This document shows positions 1-12,285 of a stretch of DNA of 64,000 bases, piece by piece (position 1 is the stretch's first letter; every line of letters begins with the position of its first letter). The DNA lies in the NCBI GenBank assembly GCA_905250115.1, contig CAJNOI010000190.1:69483-133482 (forward strand), in the 5' to 3' direction. The notes below the pieces were generated by a model that worked only from the letters and a program-made list of their open reading frames with translations, ran no database searches and had not been told where the DNA came from. A program made the translations under genes and the position numbers. Source of the DNA: Adineta steineri (Eukaryota; Rotifera; Eurotatoria; Adinetida; Adinetidae).

Positions 1-1428
1 GCCACCAAATCTATATAGAAACTCTTAGCTTTAATATCAATGAAAAAAAACGAATGATCAAATAAATTTACTGAGGATTTCTTAAAGCTCGACTTCCGGT
101 TGTAACTTCAAGTGGGTGAAAGATAATATTTAATGGTGCTAATGTACAAAAGGCAACTTTAAGTCGTTGTTTGTTTCCAACCAATACTGCCTGTTCGTCC
201 ATATTACTATCTATTCTTTTTCTTGTTTCATTATAATCTTTTTCAGTTCGTCTTAAATCATATCCATGATCGTTACATAATTGTTCAACTACATAACAAC
301 ATAGAGTATAACGTTCATCGATATTCCATTTATTCCAATTTAATTCTTGATCAGTTAATTGTGCCCATTTATCTTGAAATAAAAATCCAAGTGACATAAG
401 CATCTGTAGAGCATACCGATCTTGAAATGATGCATTTCTATAATTAAATGGATCAGGTGTTTGATTTTGATTTTTTTTTGTTGACCAATTCGATATTTTG
501 AAAGTAGAAAAATTAATATGATATCGTTCAGGGTGATCGATTAAAAAATAAGAAAGAAACATCCAAACGCTTTCTTTTGGTGGTATAAAATATAAAACCA
601 AATCTGAACATTGTCCAATATCTGTAACAAACTCAACATTCTGTTGATCAGCACATATTCTAAAAGAAATGAGAAAAAAAATAATTAAGTAATAACAACA
701 AAAAATAATCTAAATATGATAACCGTACCTAACTGATTTAGTATTTAGATTTTTACCACTTTTATCTCCACCTTTGATTGGTTCCAGTCGATAAACATTT
801 GGCGCATATTTAAGTGGAAGTAAAACATAAATTCCATTTTCTGCATTGTCTTTATTAACTAAAATATTCTTTCTTTGGATTGAAACAAATGGAATAACAA
901 TACGTATATCTTCAAATTCAATATATAGAGTATCTGGTATTGATCTTGATGGTATAAATGAAAGTTTAACAATTTTATTATCGAATGAATTATGTGAATA
1001 AAATTGACTATATGATCGAAGTGAACCAAATAAACATGATGCATAAAATGTTGTTCCTTGCTGGTAAATATCAGCCGAAGTTGTTGCTAATGAACGTCGC
1101 ATAAGTAAATCAAGAGGATTCGAGAGAATATTAAACCAAACAGGTGAGTTTTCATTTGATAATACATGTGCAAGTTGATCACGAACTTTATTAGCCTCCT
1201 CACGTGTCAATGTAAACTTAATACTATCATTTCCATTTTCTCCACAATTCCTTATACCTCTCTTATCAAATGTGTTTGGACATACAAAACTAATATAAAA
1301 TAGATATTTTCAAATGGAAAATAAAAATTATCAAATAACAATACATACGTTTCGATATTGGAAGCAAGTTGTTCAGCAGCTTTCTTCGATGGTATATGTT
1401 TAAATTCACAGTGAATCAATCCGCTCAT
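1..1428 (-). CDS. RNA-dependent RNA polymerase-like protein (N-terminal part, runs off left edge)
   Basis: Exons read on the minus strand: 1428-1349, 1289-729, 659-72 and 10-1, all with GT-AG borders and joining in phase 2. The product starts MSGLIHCEFKH and continues for about 410 residues. Segments such as LPLKYAPNVYRLEP, followed by RYALQMLMSLGFLF and then HPLEVTTGSRALRNPQ, resemble the pre-catalytic part of eukaryotic cellular RdRPs (QDE-1/EGO-1/RDR type), where a PP-x-x-Y-R-like strand precedes a block ending near S-N-R-V-L-R. In those families the enzyme copies RNA to double-stranded RNA for small-RNA amplification. The catalytic DxDGD loop would lie beyond position 1, so activity cannot be judged. 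A TTTTTATAG just before the ATG could be a splice acceptor, so an upstream exon is possible. The family call is by pattern only. Confidence 0.5.
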
Positions 1429-1494
1429 ATCTATAAAAAATATATTTTACTAAAAAGTAAACAAAATTAATTATTTTTAGCTGAAAATGTTAGG

Positions 1495-1560
1495 ATGAGA
1501 GTGTGGGTGAGTATCAGAGTGGTTGAGAGATGTAGCGAACACCCACACCCACACTCTTAG
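1495..1560. repeat. telomere-like hairpin
   Basis: Left arm GAGAGTGTGGGTGAG and right arm CACCCACACTCTTAG are inverted around a ~30-bp spacer. It lies just upstream of the RdRP-like first exon. It belongs to the dispersed GTGTGGG family described in the findings. Confidence 0.7.
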
Positions 1561-2091
1561 CGTTTCCTCTTTTGCAAACTATCAAAGAAACAAAACAAGT
1601 TACAAAAACGAACACCCCTGTGACATCTAGAATCATTGAAAAGTCACAACACTGACCTCGAAATCTAAGTGAAATTAAGGCTTATGAGAACTTTTGTAGT
1701 AAAAATGGGCAACAGTTTATACAAGGATATCCATTTAAACTTTACATCACATACACACTGATCTCGAAAAGAAAAAAAACGCTGTACAGCAAAATGGGTC
1801 GAGCAATATTTATTGACTTTGGTTATTTGCAAATCACTTGTTATTCTGTCTTTTGATGTATATGCTAGTAATAGTTTCTTTCGTTGGAATGAATAAAAGT
1901 ATGTGCAGCATACATAATTCACCATTTATATATGAATCTGAATAAACTATTTTATCTCGGTTTTTTCAAAAATGATAAACAAGATTATATATCTAAGTCG
2001 GTACGAAGTATTTGCTTTGCTTTTATTGATGATGATATTATGTATCTTCATAGAGTTTCTTCTCTGCTTGGAAAAGATAAGAATAAAAATC

Positions 2092-2200
2092 TTAAGGATG
2101 TGAGTGTGGTTGACGGTGTAACTATAGGCGTGGGTGTGAGTGGGAGTCTAGGTGTTAGTGCTTTTATTTTTATTTTACCCACACTCATACCCACACTCAG
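2092..2200. repeat. telomere-like hairpin (long)
   Basis: Starts CTTAAGGATGTGAGTGTGG, contains a second G-rich run GGCGTGGGTGTGAGTGGG, then a TTTTATTTTTATTTT spacer and a C-rich arm ending ACCCACACTCAG. The arms pair imperfectly. Confidence 0.65.
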
Positions 2201-2279
2201 TTATTCTCCTTTGAGAAATATTGTAATACAAATATTTTGGGTGAATCATTGTATATGAAGTCATGTATAGAATAAGGAA

Positions 2280-2348
2280 CGAGGGTGTGTGCCGGTGTGG
2301 ATAGAATAAAAATAAAACGCCAACACCTACACCCACACCCTCAAGATG
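2280..2348. repeat. telomere-like hairpin
   Basis: CGAGGGTGTGTGCCGGTGTGG, then an ATAGAATAAAAATAAAA spacer, then CACCTACACCCACACCCTC followed by AAGATG. This is a well-formed family member. Confidence 0.7.
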
Positions 2349-3804
2349 GACGTATTCACCAAACTCACGGGATCCAATATAATGCACAAAACTCAGAGAA
2401 CTCCTAGAGTAAAAGAACTCTACCAAACTGATATAAGTCACGAAAGTAAACAAATAACTAGTTTGTGCGAGTTGTAAGAACATCAAAAAATCGTGAAGCT
2501 AAAGGAACTAAGAAATTATGAGAATTCTTAAAATTGAAGGAACTTGTATAACAATCGAAAGTCTCGAACGCAGGTATCGTATAGATCACAAGGACGTTAG
2601 GAAAGCTGGGAATTGAAAAAATGAAGAGCAGGCAGAAAATTCATGTAGAGGATGATAATATATTACTCATATCCACACTCTGTTAGATTCCTTGAGTTCC
2701 GTGCAGTCGATCGATTCTAGTTGGTTTATAGGTTCACAAATTTTCAAGAGTTCCGAACTCCCAGAACTTCGACACATCTCTTCTTCTAATGATTTGAATG
2801 TAAAACTTACCCGAATGAAATTGTTTAAATGAGGTAACTTGAAAAAATTGTAATAGTTTGTAAATTTCGGATGGTATTGTATGTGTGTGAGACTGAATGT
2901 TTTTTTCGCTGAATGATTCGCTTGTTTTTTTTTTATAAAGTAATAACATTTGCCAGTTTTTTTTTCTTTTTTTCCTACCACGCATTTTATTACGAAAGAA
3001 TGTGGAAAGATTGAAAAGAAGACATTGAAGGTCCACAATACATAAGAAATGTTATTGGAAAGAAAGAGAAAAAAAATTCATATGAAATGATGTGGATTTA
3101 AGTGCTATGTAATTAAATATTGTTGATAGAAAACTGTATTCTTTGTGATGAAAGATAGATATGTCTTTGAAAAAAGAAATAAAAATCTGATGAAATAGGA
3201 AATTATGTTATTCATCAAAGTTAGTTTTATCAACGCACATAAATCGTCGACACCATATTGAGAGTGTCGATGTCTAATATATCCTTAATGCACGTATACA
3301 TTCATCCTCATCTACACTCTAACTCTAGTAACGTTCCTATTCACAAAATATTCAGTCGACAAAATACTTTCCCATAGAAAAAACTTCTCCGTAAAGTACG
3401 TTCATTAACTTTTATATTTGAATGACGAACATCTTATTGTTAAACAGAAGTTGCTGCATCAAAGAAAAATTGTGAAGAGTGAGTTGATTTGATTTTTTGA
3501 TAAATTATATTATGCTTTTATTTGAAAGAGAAGAAATCTTTTAAGAAAAATTCATTTAGGAGAATTAAGAAAATCGTTTCTGTATTGAAATTAAAAACAA
3601 AATCTTTTGATGAATATCGGTTAGATTTTCATGATTTTGAATTTAATTATTTCACTTCTTTTTCATTAAATTCAACGATTTTAGTATTAAAAATAACAAA
3701 AATTTCATGTCGAAAATAAATAAAACATTTATTTAAATAACTATTCACAAATAGATTTCCTATTCGAATTCAATTTTATTTTCTTCATCTTCTTCAGTTG
3801 TGAC

Positions 3805-3877
3805 AGGGTGTGGGTGTGCGTGTCGGTAGATTTTATCTTCTTTTAGAATCACAGGCACCCCCAGACCTTCAAGATGC
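3805..3877. repeat. telomere-like hairpin (degenerate)
   Basis: Left arm GGGTGTGGGTGTGCGTGTCGG, then an AT-rich spacer, then a decayed right arm GCACCCCCAGACCTTCAAGATG. The CTTCAAGATG end matches the family terminus. Confidence 0.55.
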
Positions 3878-4742
3878 AACACCAATAAGTTTTTGTCAAA
3901 GAATGGTGTCTATTCTGCTCATCTTAATACGATAGTTTTTACTTTTAATCAGAATTTTTTTCGTTTTTCTTTTTAAATATTTATTATATGAAAAATCACA
4001 AGTATTTGAAATATTTCACGGGTAACTCTCAATTAATGTCGCTTTTTACGTATGAACATATTCTTTTCGTTCTCCAAAATTGTTCTTGTGTAACTATGTG
4101 AAGCTGCGTAACACGTTATGTTTTTAGTTATCTGTATAAGTTTTCTGTATGTGAAAGGGCGTGAATATTTAGTTTTTAATAAAAATATTTGTTGATGTAA
4201 ATCAACAATTTAACAGGCGAGAAAAATCGGTGATTAATCGACGTTCAAGTACATGAGAATACAATCAAACAAGATTGATTTCTGAAACAAAGAGCGACAT
4301 AACATTCTTAGATGTGAATCAAGTTGTAAAACGTTATTTTGAACTAGTAGCTATATCCTTGTCTGAGATGCAAATGAAACGGAGAAAGTTTATTTTATTT
4401 TGACGAAACAGATGTATCTATTGTATGCTTTTTCGTCGACACGAAGACTTAGATTCATCAGCCATTTACATAGAAGCATCTATCCACATCTCAGCCAAAC
4501 ACTTCATCTTCATTCTCAATCGCACTCATGATGTATATTAATAAACAGTTTGATTGTAATGAATAAGTTCTCTGTATTAAAGAAATTTATTTTTTGATGA
4601 GATCAACAACAACAAAAGCGATATAAAGTGAATATACTTAATAAACAACACTTAAATATTATTTGAATATACAACATAAAGAGAATGATACGTTAAATTA
4701 CAACACAATATTAATATTGTTTCACTGTAATAGATCATTTTC

Positions 4743-5834
4743 TTATGTTCCAGTTCGAATAGTGGGACGAGTTTGAGCAATATTAACATGTGGACGTCTT
4801 CGATTAAACCAAATACGAATATCATTCGTCAGTTCGGATATTGCAATACTTGTTGTTAATGGTGCACTTAACACAGGAATATAAATCAAACCAATTAATA
4901 ACCAATTACTATTGAGCTCTAGTAAGAGTGGAGTTGAATGTACTATATTGATGACTGTAGCAATACTTATAAGTAACCAAGAAATATATAACATTCCCGT
5001 AACTGATAAAAGTTGTAATACCATTCCTTTATTTTTTTGCCAAATATTTTTTTGTAACATTCGTCGTTTATGAAGAATAACTCTTGTAAGAATAAAACCG
5101 TTTGAGAAAATGATGACAAATAATGGTGCTACAAACGTCAAAATCCACACAAATAGCCCAAAATCTCGAATTAATATAGAACATACACTGCCACATACAA
5201 TAGCATTATAATTAAATTGAGTTTGACATGGATAGAGCACTGAAAAACTGAATACAAAGACTACCGAAATGATAAGTATTAAAAACATTGGCATATAATG
5301 TAGAATGTTCTTGTATCTGTTAACACAAAGTGATATTATCAATAGAATTATATATTTAAATTAACTTACTTGAGTAGAAATTGATTATGAAATACGAGTA
5401 AGTAACGTTCAACTGATAAATAAGCATTTAAATACATAGTACACATATTAAGAGCAGAAATTAGTATATACCAATATGTACAAAATGTATAGTTCGGAAT
5501 TGGTACTTCACCTCGATGAAGAAACATTATTGTAAGAGGTAAATCAAATGTAGCCTGTATAAATAAAATCTTTTGTTTTTCTACAGATAATATTCATGTA
5601 TATATATCTTTTTACCTGAATAAAATAAATCAAGAAAAGACAAAAGATCAACTGATTATTTATTTTTTTAAATATTTCTTTGTTTTGTATCACACGATAG
5701 AATACAAGACATGAACCAGCAACAGATGGTAAAATCAAAGTGATCAGAAAACCAAATGTAATTTTTCGAGCAAGTATATTATTTAATATAGTTCCGGCAC
5801 TGCTTCCACTACTATCATTTGAAGATAAACTCAT
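4743..5834 (-). CDS. rhodopsin-like 7TM receptor
   Basis: Three exons on the minus strand, 5834-5616, 5554-5370 and 5316-4743, join in frame (978 bp, 325 residues). The N-terminus MSLSSNDSSGSSAG is short and Ser-rich, with no evident signal peptide. TM1 is near residue 25 (FGFLITLILPSVAGSCLVFY). Exon 2 carries TM3 ending in SVERYLLVFH, the ERY form of the class A DRY motif. Exon 3 holds TM4-TM7. The tail RRRPHVNIAQTRP is basic. The usual NPxxY of TM7 is not obvious (the region reads PLTTSIAISEL), as in other lineage-specific receptors in this window. It would act as a plasma-membrane GPCR; ligand unknown. Confidence 0.7.
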
Positions 5835-6533
5835 TTGTTTTTCTCTTTCGCTCTTTTTAACAATAGAATCTAGAATAAATAATATGTATATATCCTGGCA
5901 AGTCTATTACAGTCTTTGATTTAAATATAAGAGAAGGAAAATATAATTATACTTACTCGCCAAGTTGATAGATTTAACAGAGATTTTAAAAAGAGATTCC
6001 TTAGTGAATGTATTCATACAGCGAGTATGACTTGTCAGCATGAGAACTCAGATAACTCGATTACTTTTGTAAGTATATACCTACTGAGTACTCAGCTACA
6101 AAATAATATCATATGAGTAGTCCAATGAAGTAATGGTGTATGAATACCTTCACTAGGATTGTTTGCTACTTAGAATACTCAACAGGGGATTATTTCATCT
6201 GTCGTTTTCTTCTTCTATCTATCTTTAATATATATCAGAGACCGAAACGGGGATGATTTTTTATCCTTCGCCTCGCTTCGCTTCGAGAAAATCTCACCCC
6301 GCCTCGCTTCGCCCCGAGAAGAGTCCACCCCGCCTCGCCTCGCTTCTCCACAGGCTCTCCCCGCTTCGCTTCGTCTACAAAAATAACTTTTTTCATTTGA
6401 AAATATAATTTATTTTATTGTATATTTAAAAAATTTCAAGAAAGAAAAATACAAGAAAAGAATTTTTAACTTTTAATATCGATCAGTTCTTTTTTCTATT
6501 ATTCTCAATTGACCGTAAAAATAAAATATCATT
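5835..6533. other. intergenic to gap, with GC-rich CCTCGCTTCG repeat
   Basis: AT-rich except for 6250-6380, where (C)GCCTCGCTTCG-type units recur in a C-rich strand that stands out sharply from its surroundings. No gene seen. The right part adjoins the scaffold gap and may hold missing 3' sequence of the ABC transporter. Confidence 0.5.
6250..6380. repeat. GC-rich degenerate minisatellite
   Basis: Repeated CGCCTCGCTTCG and CCCCGCCTCGC words interrupted by GAGAAAATCTCA and GAGAAGAGTCCA. The block starts after CGAAACGGGGATGA. Period is irregular, roughly 35-45 bp. No coding frame. Confidence 0.6.
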
Positions 6534-6633
6534 NNNNNNNNNNNNNNNNNNNNNNNNNNNNNNNNNNNNNNNNNNNNNNNNNNNNNNNNNNNNNNNNNNN
6601 NNNNNNNNNNNNNNNNNNNNNNNNNNNNNNNNN
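6534..6633. other. assembly gap (100 N)
   Basis: Exactly 100 N, a conventional placeholder for a scaffold gap of unknown size. It cuts the ABC transporter gene just after its D-loop exon begins. Confidence 0.98.
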
Positions 6634-9600
6634 CGTAACCAATCCCATAATAAACGACGATTAGATGGATCAAGACCACTCGATGGCTTAAATTATATTT
6701 AAAATAGAAAAATAATCAAAAAATAAATAAATTCTTACTTCATCAAGGAGAACTATTTTTGTATCGCCAACAAATGCACAAGCTAATGATAAACGCCTTT
6801 TCATTCCACGTGATAATGCACTGCAATAAAGATCTTGTGATTCTTCAAGATTAACTAAACGAAGCATTTCAGATGCTATTTGTTGTTTATTTTTTTCAAA
6901 TCCTCGAGCTGTTGCATAAAATTCAATTTGTTCTTTTATAGTTAATAAATCAAAAAGAATATCATGTTGAGGACAATAACCCATCGATTTTCTTAATAAT
7001 TCCATATTTGTTCGTGTATCAAAATTTCTTCCATCTTCACTTTCAATTGTTATTATACCAAATGTTTGTCTATATATTCCAATTAAACAATTAAATATTG
7101 TTGTTTTACCTGAACCATTTGGTCCAAGTAATGATGTTATTTGATTTTTATATAAATCAAATGATACATCATTAACTGCGATTTTATCAAGACCAAATTT
7201 TTTAACAAGATGATTTACATGTACAATAGGTGCAATATTAGAATGGTTTTTTTTAAGAGGTAAAGCACGACCAGCAAATGATTGAATAGTATGATTAACT
7301 TTTTCTGAACGCCAATAATCTCGTTTGAAAAGAAAATTCCAATCAAGTGGAATACCGTATTCACCTGAAATTTAAATAGAAATAGATCATAAATAAAAAT
7401 TTAGTTAGTAGAAGGGTGTGGGTGAGGACGAATGTAGGTGTGCATGTATAGGTATGGACTACTCTTCTTCCACACCCACACTCCGATCTCATGTGCAGTT
7501 ATTCCCAATCGATATCTGTAACTATTAGTTATTCTTTACCTACAACAACTTTTTCCAAATACCAAGATAAAATCCAATAGAAGGTACAACTAATAATCAT
7601 AATAAACAATGTTACAAAATATATTGGTATATGACGATAAATTGTTTGAAAGAATGCTACATTTTTATATGCTAAATTATGTAAAATTACTTGCTGAAAA
7701 AATCAAAAGAAACAAAACAAAATTTTAATTTCGAAATCTAATAAATAAAATTTTTTACTTGAAAAATAGAACGTCCAGCAATATAGGGACTAACAAATAT
7801 CAATATATATTGTATAGCTGTTGGCCATCCAATAATAAATGGATATATAAATATTGATAGAGCATATATGAAAAAAGTGCCTAATACTGCTCGAAAAGTT
7901 TTATCAAATAATTGTGCATTCATTATACAAAATGATATTAATTGTAAACCATATATTAAATATCCAAGAAAAAGAACACCAAAATTAACTATATTAAAAT
8001 ATGTATCAGATTTCAATTCTAATATAAATATAATACATAATAATATAGTTAAAAAACAAAGAATAATTAATGTTCTAAACAAAAAAAAAGTAAATTAAAT
8101 TCGAAAAATATTTAACCCTTTGATTACGGTGTTTTGTTTTTAAATAAAAAGGTTTTTTGTATTATGAAAAATGCTGAAATAAACTTTATTGTTATATTTA
8201 AGCATTTTTAGATTTGTATTAAAATATAGTAGTCAGCACGTATATACACGTGACTCGTAACCAAAGGGTTAAAGAAAGGAAATAATATTTTACCGAATTG
8301 CTTGAGCAAAATTATTTAAAATAGGTTCAATTCCAATTACTTTGAGAATTTCTTTAACTTTAGCATTTTTTTCTTGAATTAAACTGGTTAGAAGAATTAA
8401 ATATCTAAGAAATAAAAATATGATATACATATCATCTATTGATTTAGAAATATTTTACATACGGAATAAAATATACAAAATCAATAAAGATTAAAACTAT
8501 TGTTACCAATGCCGGTCCTGATTCTAAAAATAAGATATTTATTTATTTATTTTTTTCGATATATATATATAAATTCTATTTTACCAAAAAGAAAATCTTC
8601 ACGATATGGCGTACATGTTATGGATTCTCCTTGAAGTTCAAACTCAATATTTCTGTTCGTTTGATAACCAATAAGCAATGAATCAATAAACATTTTTACA
8701 TCACTAAATTCAGGTAATCTTGAATGAATAAACGTTTTTACATCACTAGATTCAGAGAATCTTGAATCATTAAACATTGTTACATCACTAAATTCACGTG
8801 ATCTTGAATCACTAAATGTTATTACTCCACTATATTCAGGCAATCTTGAATCATTAAACATTGTTAGATTACCAAAATCAGGTAATTTTGAATCTCCAAA
8901 ATCAATTGCATTAAATCGATCAGGAATAAATGCTAAACATAATTTAAATTTAATCTTACATAAGAAAAACTATCTTTAGATTATTTACTTGGATGTAAAA
9001 ATGATAGAAATGATAGATCAATTGGATCTGTCTTAGGAATAATATTTGGCATTCGAACCATTATGTTATCTATATATAAATATATGCAGATTCATTATAT
9101 TTTCATTCTTTAAATACTTACAATCAAGATTATGCCCATTTTTTAAATTAGATGTTGAACCGAAATCAATAATAACTGTATTTTCCGTTTCATTTTGTAA
9201 TAGATAACTATCATTTTTATCATCTACATTTTGATTCCTTTAAAAAAAGTTTTTTATTAATATAATTAATTAATTAGATTAACATACCGAACTTTTGTAT
9301 TTGTACAATTCATATTTTTCAAACGTGTTTTAGCACGCTCAACAAGAACATTAGTATCATCTGTTATTGGTTGAAATACAAAATTTGTTATGTCTGCAGC
9401 TGGTCGTGAATAGGACAATCCAGATCGAATTCGTTTATAATTTGGTAGAAATTTGAAACAATTTTTTATTGAATCTGTTGATAAACTTGTTGTTATCGTT
9501 ATATTTCGATTTTGTGGACATTGATGGTGATAGAAATTTCTTGGAACAGAAAAACGAGTTTCTAATATTGCTTCAAAGAGTGCTTCAGCTTTATGACGTG

Positions 9601-9850
9601 TTAAAGCTACTAATCCAATAAGAATTAATGGAAATAAAAGTTCACAAAGTATTGTTGGACAACATCGACAACATCGTTGTCGATATGAATATCGAAGTGA
9701 ACGATGAAGTAATAAATTAAGTTTACGCGATGAATCAATAGGTGAATATTCAGCTTTTGTTACATGTTGATGTTGTTTTCGTGGTCCTGACATTGAATAT
9801 TCATTTGTATTTATTGGATCATATGAACCTAATTTCAATGAGGAATCCAT
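6634..9850 (-). CDS. ABC transporter, subfamily A-like (C-terminal part lost in gap)
   Basis: About ten exons on the minus strand from ATG 9850, including ~9850-9290, ~9241-9122, ~8930-8583, ~8078-7758, 7364-6739 and 6686-6634. The N-terminal cytosolic stretch is followed by a TM helix (LLFPLILIGLVALT, residues ~75-90), a large extracellular loop, then five or more TM helices. The NBD has Walker A GPNGSGKTT, Q-loop YCPQHDILFD, signature LSRGMKRRLS (LSGG altered to LSRG), Walker B KIVLLDE and D-loop SSGLDP. ABCA proteins move lipids and usually have two such halves; only one is visible before the N gap, so it is either a half or a truncated view. An acceptor-like ACTTGCAG at about 9891 would allow an extra 5' exon. 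Confidence 0.8.
7412..7490. repeat. telomere-like hairpin in ABCA intron
   Basis: GGGTGTGGGTGAGGACG, spacer, then CCACACCCACACTCC. It lies in the intron between the last TM exon and the NBD exon. Confidence 0.65.
8112..8272. mobile_element. piggyBac-like MITE (TTAA target)
   Basis: Flanked on both sides by TTAA. The left end is CCCTTTGATTACG and the right end, read inward, is CCCTTTGGTTACG (12 of 13 identical). The 153-bp interior is AT-rich with no ORF. It sits in an ABCA intron. A TTAA duplication with CCC termini is the hallmark of piggyBac-superfamily elements. Confidence 0.75.
8680..8925 (-). repeat. 42-bp coding tandem repeat in ABCA extracellular loop
   Basis: About six units of 14 codons of the type DVTMFNDSRFSESS / DVKTFIHSRLPEFS / NLTMFNDSRLPEYS, keeping the frame open. 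It falls in the first extracellular loop. Confidence 0.8.
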
Positions 9851-9892
9851 TGTATGTTCTTTGTCAATCGAAGCTTCCAATAAGTCTGCAAG

Positions 9893-12285
9893 TATTAAGC
9901 AATCAATATAAGAATATTCTCGATATCAATGTCTATCTTATTCATAAAGCAATAGTTGTATGTTATTACTTTGGTTGGAATAAATTACAATAAATTAGAA
10001 TAATGTATTTTATTCATGTATTTATCTTTAGCAGGTATCAATGAGTAACCCTTCATAGTGAAAAGAAGAATAAAATATAAATTTTTTTCGCGTATATTTA
10101 TATCTATATTTTCTTAGGAAAATATGATAAGTACACAGACATGCAGAATTTGCCGCTGAGATAAAAGATTTTCTATTAATAGTGGAATAATTATCAAAAA
10201 AATAAAAAAAACATTTAAAGTGCCGCGCGCGCAAGTGAGTATATTCTGCACCGCTGTCATTATATAAATATTTTTGTCTGAATTTCCTGCCACGCAATAA
10301 ATACTTATCAGTTTACAAAGAATGTTAATCTTTATCTTTTTTTTAACGTTAATTTATGTGAAATATCTGAAAAAAATCAATTAAAAATATCACGTATGTC
10401 AAAAGGAAAACATACTAATTAATCTTTGTTAACTTACCGGGATTGCGGAATAAATATTTTTAAATTCGGTTTCCGCTAAGGAAAGAGAGAGAGAAAAACA
10501 AAGTGAAGATAAATAAATGACCTAAGCAAATCGATAATCTACGTCAATGCTTTCTTTTTTTCTTATATTCACTATAGATTACTTGTTTATTAAATGTTGT
10601 ATACATAGATTGAAAAGCTAATCAAACAGAAACAGAAAAAAAACGGCATTTAAAATGACTAGTACTTTAAAAAAAAATATGGGAACGAATTACAATGGAC
10701 ATTATATATTTTATTCTTTTCATAGAAGATAATACCTTACACATCATTAGTTTTTTTTGTTGTCAATTGACGTCAATAATTGATGAGTCTTGAAAACATC
10801 ATATCCTTTCATAATAAATGAATAGAATTTATAAAAAGAAAAGATGATTGTAAGAGAAATAAAGACAATTATAAATGTTTTTTTCAGTATTTTCACTTTG
10901 GTATTATTTAGATAAATGATTATATTGAAGAATCTTTCTCAAACTTGAATTTGATATGATAAATGCATCATATTCAGTTTCATCTTAAGTACTAAGAATT
11001 TATTGTTGCATGTACATCTAATATTAAAAAAAGCTACTTCCTCTCGTTCTCATCATTTTTTCAACAATCTTTATTGATAAAAAGTTTAGTCTATTCTTTT
11101 TAATGCGATTCTTATTAAATAATTATTTTCTTTGAATTGTATTTGTACTAATAACTCATAATTAAAATATGAGTTACAAGAAAAATATTTTAACAGTTGT
11201 TTGAGTAAGAAATGCGTAAATTTAAAATTTAAAAACTTGTCTAGATTGTGATCTGATAATAACAATTTGTCTTTAAGATGAACCAAAATTCACTTTACCA
11301 AGAAAAAAGTTCAATATTTATCTTAACAAAAAAAACTTACTTTTTCATGTATAAGAAAAAAAGTAACATACAAGGTGGCACAAAAGTCATGCTTTGTCAA
11401 AATATTAAATATTTTTACTACAACTTTAAGAGATAATATGAGTTTTTTTTTATGAATAATAGAGATATTTTCAAAGTTTATATTCGCAAAAACATACTTA
11501 GAGAAGCTTTTAGTAAATATATTATTCCTTTCTTTACACATGAAAGAGTAAGTATTTTTTGTTAAAATAAATATTAATATTCAACAAAAGATCTTTTTAA
11601 CCACGTCTCTAACGTTAGTAAAAAATCTGCTCTTCTACACGAGCCGTAATACAGATACTCAAATTTCTTAGTCGGGTGCCATTTATAGTCCACCTTGTAA
11701 CTACTCTTTACTTCATTCACATTTGTAGTCTTCCTAAATACCAAGGAATATTGGGTGGGCCTAAAGTCACTTAACTGAGAAAAAAATTCAATATCTTCAT
11801 TATGGCTTGAGCAAACGAGTAGCTTTTTTTATCCATGATAGAGGCATGTTCAAGGTTTATATTCATGAGGATAAGCCTAGAGAGATCCTCTGTGAAATAT
11901 CATCAGTAGTCCTAACAAAACGTTTTACTTATTCATCAATAGGAAAAAACAATATGCAAGATATTACAGAAGTCACTTGACCAAAACAGAAATTTTAATA
12001 TTTCAGTTACGTCTCAACCCAACGAGGGTGTGGGTGTTCACTCTATATTCCACACTTACACCCTCAAGATCACCGCCAGAACAGATAAAAATCATATTAA
12101 GAGAATTAAATAAAAAAGATTTGAATACAACTATCATATGGGAAGAAGAGAATACAATATAGATTATTTGTATGCAAAATCTATGATAGAAATTCTAAAT
12201 TTCACAACAAGTCTATTCTGAAAACTAGCAACACAACCATATGTACTTCCATTTTATTCATCCCACTCTACACATATTACCAAGA
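9893..12285. other. intergenic, no supported gene
   Basis: AT-rich sequence upstream of the ABC transporter. The 11376-11990 part holds two related blocks (see findings) with shared words such as AAAGTCA, GAGATATTTTCAAAGTTTATATTC / GAGGCATGTTCAAGGTTTATATTC and CTTAGAGA / CCTAGAGA, suggesting a decayed repeat. No gene recognised. Confidence 0.4.
12023..12070. repeat. telomere-like hairpin
   Basis: CGAGGGTGTGGGTGTTCACT, short spacer, then CCACACTTACACCCTCAAGAT. Confidence 0.7.

Larger units (their letters stand above)
1561..4742. other. intergenic, AT-rich, no supported gene
   Basis: About 3.2 kb between two minus-strand genes. Short reading frames here have no recognisable domain and no typical rotifer exon borders. 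The only structure seen is three telomere-like hairpins (listed separately). Confidence 0.5.

Noticed and set aside
2667..3038. 100-123-residue minus-strand frames
   Set aside because: Overlapping frames in a purine/pyrimidine-skewed tract; no family and no plausible exon structure.
10028..11541. Several 66-89-residue minus-strand frames
   Set aside because: Low-complexity Phe/Lys/Ile-rich frames in AT-rich DNA without splice sites or domains.
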